From NCBI RefSeq assembly GCF_016107545.1, contig NZ_JABASS010000012.1:1-64000 (forward strand): DNA of 64,000 bases. The letters are read 5' to 3'. This document shows positions 28,709-37,420 of this stretch, piece by piece (positions within the stretch are counted from its first letter, which is position 1; the number at the start of each line of letters is the position of its first letter). The notes below the pieces were generated by a model that did not search any database, was not told the origin of the DNA, and saw only the letters and a list, made by a program, of their open reading frames with translations. This DNA is from Psychrobacter namhaensis (GTDB lineage: Bacteria; Pseudomonadota; Gammaproteobacteria; Pseudomonadales; Moraxellaceae). Both the position numbers and the translations under genes were made by a program.

Positions 28709-30265
28709 ATGACTCACTCTACTAATAAAAAACCCGTTCATTCCGGCAAACGCGTCGGCATTCTTGGTGGTGGGACGGCAGGCGCAACCATTGCTATTCG
28801 CCTAGCCGCGCTAGGGCTTGAAACTTACTTATTTGAAAAAAATAAGTCGCTTATCGATGGGCCGCCGATGTGTCATTTGCATGCGGGTGGCAATCTTTAT
28901 CGTGAGATTCCTGATGAGGACTGCGTTGCGCTCCTCAAACAGTGTATCGATATCTTGCGTCTTTATCCTTATACCATCGATGTACGTCCCACTGTGTTTG
29001 CCGTCCCCACTCGTGATGAAGGCCTGCCCGAGGACTTGTTGCCACGCCTTGATATATTGACAGACGCTTATCGCGACCTTATTTCCCAAGATAGCAACAA
29101 TAAAGTACTGGGTGAGCCTGAGAACTACTATCAACTATATAGTCATGAACAACTGACTGAACTGGCTGAACGTGAGCAAGTCACTGTGCCAAGTACCGTT
29201 GACGAATGGATGATACCGGTTGCGAAGTATTTGGATTTAAGCAAAGTCAAGTTTCCGCTGATTGTCGTACAAGAGTATGGTTGGAATATTTTTCGTTTAG
29301 CTGCCTCTGCTCAGTTGGCGTTAGAAGGTGATGAGCATGCTCACGTCTTTACTGATACTCAGGTTAAGCAAGTCCTGCCGGTCGATTGTGAAAACTGCTC
29401 AAACGCGGATCACCATGTCACCAAATGGCGCATCGACTATCAGCAAGCGGCTGGTTCCGACTCTGTATCTGAGTCCATCGAGGTAGACTACTTAATCAAC
29501 GCGTGTGGCTTTCGTACTGGCGTGATCGACGATATGGTCGGCGTAAAAGTCACCCGCATGGTCGAGTTTAAGTCTTCTTATATTACGCATTGGGAGGATA
29601 ATGGCGGCCAGATACCGGAGATTATTGTTTATGGTAATCGCGGTACACCCGCAGGTATGGCGCAGCTTACCCCTTATCCAGGCGGATATTTTCAAATACA
29701 TGGTATGAGTAAATTCATCACCCTATTCGATGACGGACTGGTCGCTTCTAGTCAAGACAGCGCCCAACCAGAGTTGCCTCAGCAATACGTACATTATATC
29801 GAAGAGGGCTGGGATAAAGCACCGCTACAAGCGCGTAGCCAGCAAGCCATCAATCATATAGCGGAGTTTGTACCGACGTTCCATAGTGCGCGCACAGTCG
29901 GTAACGCCTTATATGGTGGGCAACAAATCCCCGGTCAAGACGATACGTTACGAGTTGCTGATGTGAGTCTGTATTCTAATATACGCTACGCCCGCGCTGA
30001 AAATGTTAAAGCGTCATCGACCTTAATTGCTGCCGATCAGATTGTGGACGAGTTGACGGCGCTTGGGTTGATTGATAATGACACGCCCGCCAACCGCAAT
30101 CGTTATGCCCATGAATGGTCTTATCTTGTGCACAATAATAGCTTGGGTATTGACAAAGTCGCCCGCATGCTCGCTGAAGAGCGCGGATTTCCGCCAGCGA
30201 TGGCGGATGTGAACCACGGTATTCGCGAAAAAGCGCTAGATAACTTATTATCAGATAAAACCTAA
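28709..30265 (+). CDS. FAD-dependent oxidoreductase of unknown substrate
   Basis: Flavoprotein of 518 residues. The N-terminal dinucleotide-binding fold is clear: VGILGGGTAGATIAIRLAALGL then the acid of YLFEK (about residues 16-42). A second FAD-linked segment, VDYLINACGFRTG (about 259-271), is followed by a substrate domain containing TPYPGGYFQIHGM and NALYGGQQIPGQDD. No signal peptide or membrane segment is seen. Its overall form resembles FAD oxidoreductases acting on hydroxy acids or amino acids, but I cannot name the reaction. It stands alone, ending at the terminator at 30303. Confidence 0.75.
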   Translation: MTHSTNKKPVHSGKRVGILGGGTAGATIAIRLAALGLETYLFEKNKSLIDGPPMCHLHAGGNLYREIPDEDCVALLKQCIDILRLYPYTIDVRPTVFAVPTRDEGLPEDLLPRLDILTDAYRDLISQDSNNKVLGEPENYYQLYSHEQLTELAEREQVTVPSTVDEWMIPVAKYLDLSKVKFPLIVVQEYGWNIFRLAASAQLALEGDEHAHVFTDTQVKQVLPVDCENCSNADHHVTKWRIDYQQAAGSDSVSESIEVDYLINACGFRTGVIDDMVGVKVTRMVEFKSSYITHWEDNGGQIPEIIVYGNRGTPAGMAQLTPYPGGYFQIHGMSKFITLFDDGLVASSQDSAQPELPQQYVHYIEEGWDKAPLQARSQQAINHIAEFVPTFHSARTVGNALYGGQQIPGQDDTLRVADVSLYSNIRYARAENVKASSTLIAADQIVDELTALGLIDNDTPANRNRYAHEWSYLVHNNSLGIDKVARMLAEERGFPPAMADVNHGIREKALDNLLSDKT

Positions 30266-30302
30266 CGCTCTAATGTGTTTTGCTCCTATAGGCTGCTAAT
30301 AA

Positions 30303-30350
30303 AACAAAAAAGAGCAGCAGTAATCAATCATTGACTACTGCTGCCCTTTT
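30303..30350. terminator. Bidirectional terminator
   Basis: GCAGCAGTA (30314-30322) pairs with TACTGCTGC (30336-30344), flanked by an A-run before and TTTT after. It serves the flavoprotein gene (plus) and the LOG gene (minus). Confidence 0.85.
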
Positions 30351-30410
30351 GTCTTTGTCTTATCGCTATATAACGGATTTCATCATGGTTTACACAATCA
30401 CAGCTAGGTT

Positions 30411-31094
30411 TTAGCTTTCACTACCAGCCATTTTTTCCGTGTCGACGGTGTCGTCTATCTTGACCACTGTCTTTAGCAGGTCAATGGCTTCATTGATGGT
30501 GTTGCAAACCACCAAACGCTCAAGATCTTCTTGCTTCATAAAGCCCTGCTCAGCGGTGTATTTTAGATGCTCAATCATACGATCATAAAAGCCATTGATA
30601 TTAAGGATAATCATCGGCTTTTCATGTTGATACAACTGTCGCCATGTGGCAATTTCCATAATCTCTTCTAACGTCCCAAGCCCGCCTGGCAACGTAATAA
30701 AAGCGTCGGCGTACTCTGCCATCACTGTTTTACGCGTGTGCATGGTATCGGTTAAATGCAGGCGGGTCAGCTGTTCATGAGCAATTTCGTGCTTGAGCAT
30801 AAAGGTGGGAATCACCCCCACGGCTTGCGCCCCGCCGCGGATAACCTCATCAGCAACCGCCCCCATTAGCCCGATACTCGCCCCACCGTAGACCAGACCC
30901 AAACCATTATCTGCCAAGGCAAGGCCCAGCTCACGAGCAGCCTGCTCATACACCTCACTGTTGCCCAAACGTGAGCCACAATAAACCGCCACCAGTGGCA
31001 TCATCAAGGTTGTTTTATCGACTGCTTTTTCAATATTGGTAATGTCTTGGCTAGTAATGACCTCATAAGTATCATTATTAATTTTCATTTGCAT
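30411..31094 (-). CDS. LOG-family nucleoside 5'-monophosphate phosphoribohydrolase
   Basis: Rossmann-fold protein of the LOG/TIGR00730 family, which removes ribose 5-phosphate from cytokinin ribotides or other nucleoside monophosphates. The diagnostic motif is PGGLGTLEEIMEIATWRQL (about residues 132-150), with the catalytic Glu in GTLEE, plus the earlier GLVYGGASIGLMGAVAD. At 227 residues it has about 30 extra N-terminal residues compared with many LOG proteins. AAGGACGTTAT precedes the ATG. The substrate is not known for this organism. Confidence 0.9.
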   Translation of the reverse strand: MQMKINNDTYEVITSQDITNIEKAVDKTTLMMPLVAVYCGSRLGNSEVYEQAARELGLALADNGLGLVYGGASIGLMGAVADEVIRGGAQAVGVIPTFMLKHEIAHEQLTRLHLTDTMHTRKTVMAEYADAFITLPGGLGTLEEIMEIATWRQLYQHEKPMIILNINGFYDRMIEHLKYTAEQGFMKQEDLERLVVCNTINEAIDLLKTVVKIDDTVDTEKMAGSES

Positions 31095-31422
31095 ATAACG
31101 TCCTTAATTTTCATTTCAATTGTTTTTACGAGTGCTTGCTGATGGCGACATATTTATTAAAGCGTGTTAAATATTTAAAACAGGATATGCATTCAAATAT
31201 TTGTGGACAGTGTCATCGAGGATAAATCACATAGAACTTAGAAGTCATATTTGATCGCCTGGCTTACCAGCATTTATCTTAACATAAGCGATACTACCAC
31301 GTGGTAGCAACGATTTATCTCTACACAATTATGACATTTTTGGCGCTGAGCATTGATAAATTATGTCAAGTAAACCGTCACTCTCTACGCTAACAAACAA
31401 TAAAAAACTTTAAGGTAACACC
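31095..31422. other. Divergent region with a perfect palindrome
   Basis: These 328 bases between the LOG gene and the hydrolase gene contain the 14-base palindrome CTACCACGTGGTAG at 31294-31307. It is a plausible binding site for a dimeric regulator and lies about 115 bases before the hydrolase start. Confidence 0.4.
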
Positions 31423-32370
31423 ATGGATAACACTCGCACTCCCCCTTCTATAGGGCGACTAAGCTCTAGAGACAAGCACCATAACGATGCTGGTGCTGAT
31501 ATTGACACCTACTCACTGAGTATCATGACCGCGCGTAATCACCCTTTAGCAGCGACAACCTATCGCCCTAAGACACAGGTAAAAACAGCCGTTATGATAG
31601 CGCCAGCAACGGGTATCAAACGTCAGTTTTACCACAACTTTGCAACTTATTTAGCAAAAAATGGCTTTGGTGTGCTGACCTTTGACAATGAAGGAGTTGG
31701 TGAATCACTTTCAACCGATTTGGCAAAATGTGACGCCTCACTCATCAGCTGGGGTCGCCACGATATGCCAGCCGTGCTCGATGCATTGCAAGATGAATTT
31801 GCCGATGCTTCTTATCACCTCATCGGTCATAGCGCGGGCGGTCAACTGCTTGGTTTAATGCCAAACTACAAGGCCATTACGTCCGTATTTAATGTCGCCT
31901 GCTCCTCAGGCTGCATCAAAAATATGGACATGCCTTACAAGCTCAAAGCAATGGGCTTTATGGACGCGTTTATTCCACTGGCCAACCTAACGCTGGGTTA
32001 CACGCCTGCGGATAAAGTCGGTATGGGCGAACCATTGCCACGCGGGGTTGCTCGTCAGTGGCGTGAATGGTGCAACGGCTCAGGTTATATCAAGACGGCG
32101 TTTGGCAAGAGCATCCACACGCATTTTTATGATGAGATAAACACGCCAGCATTGTGGTTAGGCTTTAGCGATGATGATATCGCCAATAGTAAAAATATGG
32201 ACGATATGATACGGGTGTTTACAAAAATGCCCGTGGAAAAACGTTTTTTATACCCTAAAGACTTCGGCCTGAGCCACATCGGACACATGCGTTATTTTAG
32301 TAGTAAAACCCACACCAAAGCGCCAGAGTTGTGGCAGATGGCAGTAGATTGGTTAGATAAGCAGCCATAA
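31423..32370 (+). CDS. Alpha/beta hydrolase, serine-type
   Basis: Predicted hydrolase of 315 residues, cytoplasmic since no signal peptide is seen. The lipase-like pattern AVMIAPATGIKRQFYHNFA (about residues 64-82) is followed by FGVLTFDNEGVGES and the nucleophile elbow LIGHSAGGQLLGL (about 137-149). LWLGFSDDDIAN supplies a likely acid, and the histidine is probably in FGLSHIGHMRYF near the C-terminus. It resembles the uncharacterised COG4757-type predicted hydrolases. TAAGGTAACACC precedes the ATG. The substrate is unknown. Confidence 0.82.
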   Translation: MDNTRTPPSIGRLSSRDKHHNDAGADIDTYSLSIMTARNHPLAATTYRPKTQVKTAVMIAPATGIKRQFYHNFATYLAKNGFGVLTFDNEGVGESLSTDLAKCDASLISWGRHDMPAVLDALQDEFADASYHLIGHSAGGQLLGLMPNYKAITSVFNVACSSGCIKNMDMPYKLKAMGFMDAFIPLANLTLGYTPADKVGMGEPLPRGVARQWREWCNGSGYIKTAFGKSIHTHFYDEINTPALWLGFSDDDIANSKNMDDMIRVFTKMPVEKRFLYPKDFGLSHIGHMRYFSSKTHTKAPELWQMAVDWLDKQP

Positions 32371-32415
32371 TCTCGTATTTGTTTTAGGGCGTGTCCTCAA
32401 TTCAAATAACGCTAT

Positions 32416-33111
32416 TTATTCCTTCGCGCCTTTTTCTGCATTGATGCGCTTCGTCAACGCAGAATAAAGCGATGGCTGCATGTTATGAATATTGCCCATC
32501 ATCCATCTAACATAGCTGATGGGCACCTCTTTGATGGGCTTGCCTTTATATTTACCAAAGGGCATTTTACTCACTGGATTGGCGGTATTCGAGATAGCAT
32601 GTGCCGCTGCAAAATCGGTCGGTGCAATCGCCAAACGCTCACAGCATGCCTGATAGAGCAGATAGCACATCCGTGCATCCCCTAACGCGTCATGGGCGGC
32701 CATCGTTATTGCACTCGCCTCGCCCTCGCCCAATAATTGCTCAATACACTTAGACTGACCATAAGCGCTCCATTCTGGAAAGGCGGCACGCGCAAGCTTT
32801 ACGGTACAAATCAGCTTAGTAGATGGGCTGCCAATCACCCGCCAATCAAACCGGACATTATGGCCAATTAAGTACGCTGGTAATTCAAACTCAGCCAAAT
32901 CAAAACGCTCAAGCCCTGCGACATCCTCATCGGTAATGCCGTGCACCTTGATGACAGTAGGTGATATTGAGCGGCCGCTGTTAAAGTATTGCATCCACTC
33001 ATAGCCCGTCGCTACATTAATAGTCGCAACTTGGATAGGCCGTGGATCACGCCCTTGATCGGTTTCGGTGTCAATAATAAGCGCTGTGGCAGCCATAAAA
33101 AAATCAGTCAT
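32416..33111 (-). CDS. DEDDh 3'-5' exonuclease fused to DUF3820
   Basis: Exonuclease of the DnaQ-like superfamily, 231 residues, close to exodeoxyribonuclease X in form. ExoI begins ALIIDTETDQG (Asp and Glu, about residues 11-21), ExoII is LIGHNVRFDWRV (Asp of FDW) and ExoIII is AAHDALGDARMCYLL (His and Asp, about 154-168), together the D-E-D-D-h set. The C-terminus MPFGKYKGKPIKEVPISYVRWM is a DUF3820-type segment found attached to ExoX-like proteins. It is probably a DNA repair or recombination nuclease. It converges with the upstream hydrolase gene. Confidence 0.85.
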   Translation of the reverse strand: MTDFFMAATALIIDTETDQGRDPRPIQVATINVATGYEWMQYFNSGRSISPTVIKVHGITDEDVAGLERFDLAEFELPAYLIGHNVRFDWRVIGSPSTKLICTVKLARAAFPEWSAYGQSKCIEQLLGEGEASAITMAAHDALGDARMCYLLYQACCERLAIAPTDFAAAHAISNTANPVSKMPFGKYKGKPIKEVPISYVRWMMGNIHNMQPSLYSALTKRINAEKGAKE

Positions 33112-33277
33112 AAAGAGTCAGCCATCAATAACAGCCATTGTATTTTAAAAATTGTGTTTTAAAAGAAGCGTTATATTTATGAGGTTAAAATGCTGATATA
33201 ACAATGCTATACACACGTTAATCGGCCACACCCATATAATGTTGAATCAGGCAATAAAATATATATAAGAGATATCG

Positions 33278-33868
33278 ATGCCAGCAGATGAAAAAATCCC
33301 GCAATCAAAGCCCTCTTTTTTCAGTCGTGTGATCAGCATACTGATCAAGGCCACGCTACTGCTAGCGCTATTATTTGTCTTGGACAAACTGCTACCGAGC
33401 ATTAGCCAGCAAACCCAGTCATTTGTGGTCGCCAAATGGCAGCAGCTGAGTCTGTTGCAACAAGCGCTGCCCACAGAGAATAGCTTACCCAGCCCACTCC
33501 CAGAGCAAAACCTGACAGACACTTGGGGCGCAGCGCGTAGTCAAGGGCGCTCCCACGAAGGCATCGATATTTTTGCACCTCGCCACACCCCTGTTCAGTC
33601 GACAACCCAAGGTATCGTCAGCAAAGTTGGCGAGAATAATTTAGGTGGTCGTGTGGTCGTGGTCGTAGGGCCGGGCGGTGCAGGGCACTATTATGCGCAT
33701 TTAGAAGACTATGCCGACATCGCTCCCAATGACTGGGTCAACCAAGGCGAGGTGATCGGTTATGTGGGTGACAGTGGCAACGCAAAAGGCACACCGCCCC
33801 ATGTGCATTACGGCATTTATATTAATGGTAGCGCGGTGAACCCTTATCCGCTTTTGCAAAAAGAGTAG
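33278..33868 (+). CDS. Membrane-anchored M23-family peptidase
   Basis: LytM/M23-type domain protein of 196 residues. An N-terminal anchor (about residues 17-40, [20 protein letters not shown]) is followed by a periplasmic part. Zinc ligands are visible as His and Asp of [11 protein letters not shown] (about 101-111) and the HVHYG of [11 protein letters not shown] (about 173-183), so the site looks complete and hydrolytic rather than degenerate. The [19 protein letters not shown] strand is typical. A role in peptidoglycan cleavage or remodelling is inferred. It lies alone, converging with phoR. Confidence 0.88.
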   Translation: MPADEKIPQSKPSFFSRVISILIKATLLLALLFVLDKLLPSISQQTQSFVVAKWQQLSLLQQALPTENSLPSPLPEQNLTDTWGAARSQGRSHEGIDIFAPRHTPVQSTTQGIVSKVGENNLGGRVVVVVGPGGAGHYYAHLEDYADIAPNDWVNQGEVIGYVGDSGNAKGTPPHVHYGIYINGSAVNPYPLLQKE

Positions 33869-33926
33869 CGTTTGCAACGCACTATTTAGCACGTTCAAAG
33901 ACCGCTTATTAACAGAGCGCGTATCC

Positions 33927-35015
33927 TTAATCCGTAGACGCAGAGCGCACACAAGCTGCTGGGAACACCGCGCTAAATGTCGATCCCGCCCCTTCTACTG
34001 AGTCAATCTGCAAGTGTGCCTCATGCTGGTGCAAGACGTGCTTTACAATGGCTAGCCCTAACCCCGTACCGCCTGTCGCACGGCTGCGACCTTTATCGAT
34101 ACGATAAAAGCGCTCTGTCAAACGGGCAATGTGCTGAGGTGCGATACCAAGGCCATCATCTTCGACAGCAAATCGACAACCATCTGCCGTCCGCGTCCAA
34201 CTGATGGTAATATTGCCGCCTTTCGGTGTGTATTTGATCGCATTAATCACCAAGTTGGACAACGCACTGTTCAAATACATCTCTGACCCATATAGCCCAT
34301 CATAAGTATCTATATGCAGATGAATGATGTGTTTGTAGGCCTGATTGTAAGCCTGCGCATCGTCATAGATATTGGTCAACAGTTTGGTCATATTTATGTA
34401 ATTGAGCTCGTGAGCCTCTTCAATCTCTATCTTAGACAACAGCAGTAAGTCATTTACAATTCTATTCATACGCGCAGTCTGCTGGGTCATCAGCTCAAAA
34501 CCGCGTCGCCACTTCGGTGGCATATCTGGCTGATCTGAGAAGTTTTCTAGATAACCCATCATCACGGTCAAGGGTGTGCGCAGCTCATGCGAGACATTGG
34601 CCACAAAGTCCTGACGCATTTGCTCTAAATGCCGCAAGCGGGTCACATCATAAATAAACAACAGCTTCTCATCTCCAAAAGGCGTGATCTCACACTTTAG
34701 ATACCGACTGGGATCACGCCACGACTCGAGATGCACACCGTCGTTGGGCAGCGTGGTGTTTTTATAATACTGCCGAAACTCAGGTACCGTAATGTAATCA
34801 AAAATACTTTGACCTTTATCAATGGGCTGCAACGATAGCAAATCTTGCGCCGCTTGATTCCACCACTCTAGACCATCGTCATCATTGAGCAAGATCACCG
34901 CATCTCGTAGTGCTCGTAGTGCGCTTCTGATTTTTTGCAGTTGCTCCGCTGTATTCTGCTGGGAGATCGACTCTAATGTATTTTGCTTATTTTGTATGGG
35001 TGCCATCTTATCCAT
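33927..35015 (-). CDS. phoR: Phosphate-sensing histidine kinase PhoR, without membrane segments
   Basis: Sensor kinase partner of PhoB, 362 residues. The order is a PAS domain (about residues 30-125, ALRDAVILLNDDDGLEWWN), HisKA with the phospho-acceptor His143 in FVANVSHELRTPLT, and HATPase (about 245-355) with NLVINAIKYTPKGG, VEDDGLGIAP and GGTGLGLAIV. E. coli PhoR is about 431 residues with an N-terminal membrane anchor; that part is missing here. The start is supported by AAGGATGAGAA, and only 52 bases separate it from phoB, so there is no room for an anchor. It is therefore predicted to be soluble or peripherally bound. Confidence 0.9.
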   Translation of the reverse strand: MDKMAPIQNKQNTLESISQQNTAEQLQKIRSALRALRDAVILLNDDDGLEWWNQAAQDLLSLQPIDKGQSIFDYITVPEFRQYYKNTTLPNDGVHLESWRDPSRYLKCEITPFGDEKLLFIYDVTRLRHLEQMRQDFVANVSHELRTPLTVMMGYLENFSDQPDMPPKWRRGFELMTQQTARMNRIVNDLLLLSKIEIEEAHELNYINMTKLLTNIYDDAQAYNQAYKHIIHLHIDTYDGLYGSEMYLNSALSNLVINAIKYTPKGGNITISWTRTADGCRFAVEDDGLGIAPQHIARLTERFYRIDKGRSRATGGTGLGLAIVKHVLHQHEAHLQIDSVEGAGSTFSAVFPAACVRSASTD

Positions 35016-35067
35016 TTCTCATCCTTACCACTATCCATTGCCTTAGATTGACATGGCTTATACCAGA

Positions 35068-35772
35068 TTAATTTGGCTCAATAAGGCTAGAAAATCGATA
35101 GCCTGTACCGCGTACAGTCTGTATCAAAGTATCGCAATCGTGAGGGCGCAGCAATGTACGCAAACGCTTGATATGGACATCAATGGTTCTGTCTTCAATA
35201 TAAACATTGCCGCCCCATACTTGATCCAGCAACTGTGTGCGCGTATAAGCACGCTCTGGATGACTCATAAAAAATGCCAACAATCGATACTCAGTAGGTC
35301 CAACGTCAATGACCCTACCAGCAGCGGTCACACGCTGACTTTTTGGATCTAAGCTTAGTTTTCCGATTTCGATAGACTTGTCGCTACTGAGTGCATTACT
35401 ACGACGTAATACCGCTTTGATTCTAGAGACCAATTCACGAGTAGAAAAAGGCTTGGTCATATAATCATCGGCGCCCGCATCGAGGCCATGCACTTTGCTG
35501 TCTTCTTCGCTTTTAGCTGTTAGCATGATCACTGGTATCTCAGAGAGCAACTCATCGTTTTTGAGCATGCGACAAAAATCCACACCACTCTTATCGCCAG
35601 GTAGCATCCAATCCAACAAAATCAGCGCAGGCCTGTGGTCGACCACTTGCTGGTGCGCCTCAGACACATCAGCGGCTTGCAGGCTATCAAATCCCGCCAT
35701 CTCCAATGTCATGACGACCATCTCACGAATGGCAGGTTCATCTTCAACAATCAAAATTTGCTCATTGTACAT
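35068..35772 (-). CDS. phoB: Phosphate regulon response regulator PhoB
   Basis: OmpR-class response regulator of 234 residues. The receiver has acids near residue 10 (VEDEP), the phospho-acceptor Asp54 in LILLDWMLPGD, and the conserved Lys in MTKPF. The winged-helix domain (about 130-230) ends TVRGTGYRFS; the recognition helix region reads YIEDRTIDVHIKRLR. It is upstream of phoR in the same operon, 52 bases apart. A good Pho box with a matching -10 lies about 70-100 bases before the start, so autoregulation is expected. Confidence 0.97.
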   Translation of the reverse strand: MYNEQILIVEDEPAIREMVVMTLEMAGFDSLQAADVSEAHQQVVDHRPALILLDWMLPGDKSGVDFCRMLKNDELLSEIPVIMLTAKSEEDSKVHGLDAGADDYMTKPFSTRELVSRIKAVLRRSNALSSDKSIEIGKLSLDPKSQRVTAAGRVIDVGPTEYRLLAFFMSHPERAYTRTQLLDQVWGGNVYIEDRTIDVHIKRLRTLLRPHDCDTLIQTVRGTGYRFSSLIEPN

Positions 35773-35842
35773 ATGGCATCTCAGTGTTAGAGGACAAAGT
35801 TTAGCAGGTAAAAAGACAATACATATTCGTCAGCTTCTATCT

Positions 35843-35876
35843 ATTAAACGGATTAATTGTGACAGCTTAATGACAG
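35843..35876 (-). promoter_or_regulatory. Pho box and -10 of phoBR
   Basis: On the minus strand CTGTCAT-TAAG-CTGTCAC (35859-35876) is close to the Pho box consensus of two direct 7-mers separated by four bases. Ten bases later comes TTTAAT (35843-35848) at the -10 position, the same spacing as in E. coli phoA. PhoB should activate its own operon from here. Confidence 0.8.
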
Positions 35877-35917
35877 TGATCGTTTAAATTTCTCATGCTC
35901 TAAAGCACTTCGGTGGT

Positions 35918-36373
35918 TTAATTTACATCTAATAAAAAGTTTATCGGTCCATCATTGATGCTCTCAATTTGCATGTCAGCGCCAAACTGACCAGTAGCAA
36001 CGGTAGAGTGCTGAGTCTTTGCATACTCGACCAATTGAGCAAATAAGGCTTGTGCCGCATGAGGTGGCATTGCCCCGCCAAAGTCAGGCCGACGACCTTT
36101 GTCTGTTTTTGCCATCAAGGTAAATTGTGAAACCAGTAACAATCCACCACCCACTTGCTGGACATTTTTATCCAGTTTACCGTATTTGGCAGGATCGTCG
36201 TCATTCTCAAAAATACGATACGTCAGGATTTTATCAATCATGCGCTGTGCGGTTTGGAGGGTATCATCGGGACCCAAGCCAATGTACGCCAATATCCCCT
36301 GCTCGATGCTACCCACACAATGCTCATCGACGGTGACACTCGCACAGTGTACTCGTTGTATAAGTGCTTTCAT
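35918..36373 (-). CDS. dtd: D-aminoacyl-tRNA deacylase
   Basis: Removes D-amino acids (D-Tyr and others) mischarged on tRNA; homodimer, cytoplasmic. The 151 residues are typical. The N-terminus MKALIQRVHCASVTVD, the SQFTLMAKTDKGRRPDF loop (about residues 80-96) and the C-terminal motif DGPINFLLD, corresponding to the NGPVT motif with Asn replaced by Asp, support the call. AAGGAATCAGTAA precedes the ATG. It is divergent from psd. Confidence 0.95.
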   Translation of the reverse strand: MKALIQRVHCASVTVDEHCVGSIEQGILAYIGLGPDDTLQTAQRMIDKILTYRIFENDDDPAKYGKLDKNVQQVGGGLLLVSQFTLMAKTDKGRRPDFGGAMPPHAAQALFAQLVEYAKTQHSTVATGQFGADMQIESINDGPINFLLDVN

Positions 36374-36485
36374 TTACTGATTCCTTACAGATTATGGTCA
36401 TACAATACACGGCTGTCCATGATAAAATATAGCCATTCACTTGCCTATTAATGATTACACTAAACTTTATTTTGGTAGCCTTATT

Positions 36486-37322
36486 ATGAATTTATTCACC
36501 ACCTTACAACAGCTTGTCCCGCAGCAGCAGCTGAGTAAAGTCGCAGGGCGTTTGGCCGCCAGCCGTCATCCTTATGTCAAACGTACCTTTATTCGTAGCT
36601 TTGCCAAAGCCTACAATGTCAGCTTGGATGAGTATGAGCGCCAAAGTCTCAACGCTTATGAGAGCTTCAATGATTTTTTTACGCGTGAGTTAAAAGAAGA
36701 TGCGCGCCCTATCGACAACACGGCTGAGGGCATTGTCAGTCCTGCTGATGGTATTATCTCTCAACTAGGACAGATTGACGACCATAAAGTGTTTCAAGCA
36801 AAAGGGCGTTATTATGACGTTGGGCAATTACTGGCTGATAGCGAAGATGGTCGTTATTTTGCCGACGGCAGTTTTGCGACCGTTTATCTAGCACCCAGTA
36901 ACTATCACCGCGTCCATATGCCATTTGCGGGTACATTGACCAAGACTCGCTATGTGCCTGGCACGCTGTTTTCTGTCAATACCACCACCGCTGCTAACGT
37001 GCCCGACTTGTTTGCGCGTAATGAGCGTCTGGTCTGTATGTTTGATACCCAGTATGGCAAAGCGGCCGTTGTGATGGTTGGCGCGATGATCGTCGCTGGT
37101 ATTGAGACAGTGGCGACAGGCAAGATCGCCCGTACTGAGGACATACAAGAAGCGAATCACGATATGCGTTTTGAGAAAGGTGATGAGCTTGGGCGTTTTT
37201 ATCTGGGTTCCACTGCTATTGTCGTGCTACCAAAAGCGGCAAAAGCTGACTGGCAAGAGACGATGCAAGCCAACAGTTTTGTAAAAATGGGACAGTTATT
37301 AGGGGTCACTAATAGCAAATAA
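36486..37322 (+). CDS. psd: Phosphatidylserine decarboxylase proenzyme
   Basis: Makes phosphatidylethanolamine from phosphatidylserine at the inner membrane. It is made as a proenzyme that cleaves itself at the Gly-Ser of LGSTAIVVLP (about residue 246) to create the pyruvoyl cofactor. The SPADGIISQLG segment (about 81-91) and YHRVHMPFAGTL are characteristic. The ATG at 36486 (MNLFTTLQQL) gives 278 residues, close to the usual length; an upstream in-frame start at 36441 adds 15 residues without support. A terminator follows. Confidence 0.93.
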   Translation: MNLFTTLQQLVPQQQLSKVAGRLAASRHPYVKRTFIRSFAKAYNVSLDEYERQSLNAYESFNDFFTRELKEDARPIDNTAEGIVSPADGIISQLGQIDDHKVFQAKGRYYDVGQLLADSEDGRYFADGSFATVYLAPSNYHRVHMPFAGTLTKTRYVPGTLFSVNTTTAANVPDLFARNERLVCMFDTQYGKAAVVMVGAMIVAGIETVATGKIARTEDIQEANHDMRFEKGDELGRFYLGSTAIVVLPKAAKADWQETMQANSFVKMGQLLGVTNSK

Positions 37323-37344
37323 GCTTGCGCTGTAATCACGACAT

Positions 37345-37388
37345 AAAAGCCCAGTGCTACGTGGATGACGACGTGTTACTGGGCTTTT
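37345..37388. terminator. Bidirectional terminator after psd
   Basis: AAAAGCCCAGT (37345-37355) and ACTGGGCTTTT (37378-37388) form an 11-base stem with inner complementarity ACG/CGT. It lies between psd (plus) and the HD hydrolase gene (minus). Confidence 0.85.
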
Positions 37389-37420
37389 ATGTGTCTGTCA
37401 TTTATAGAGATTTTATCCAC

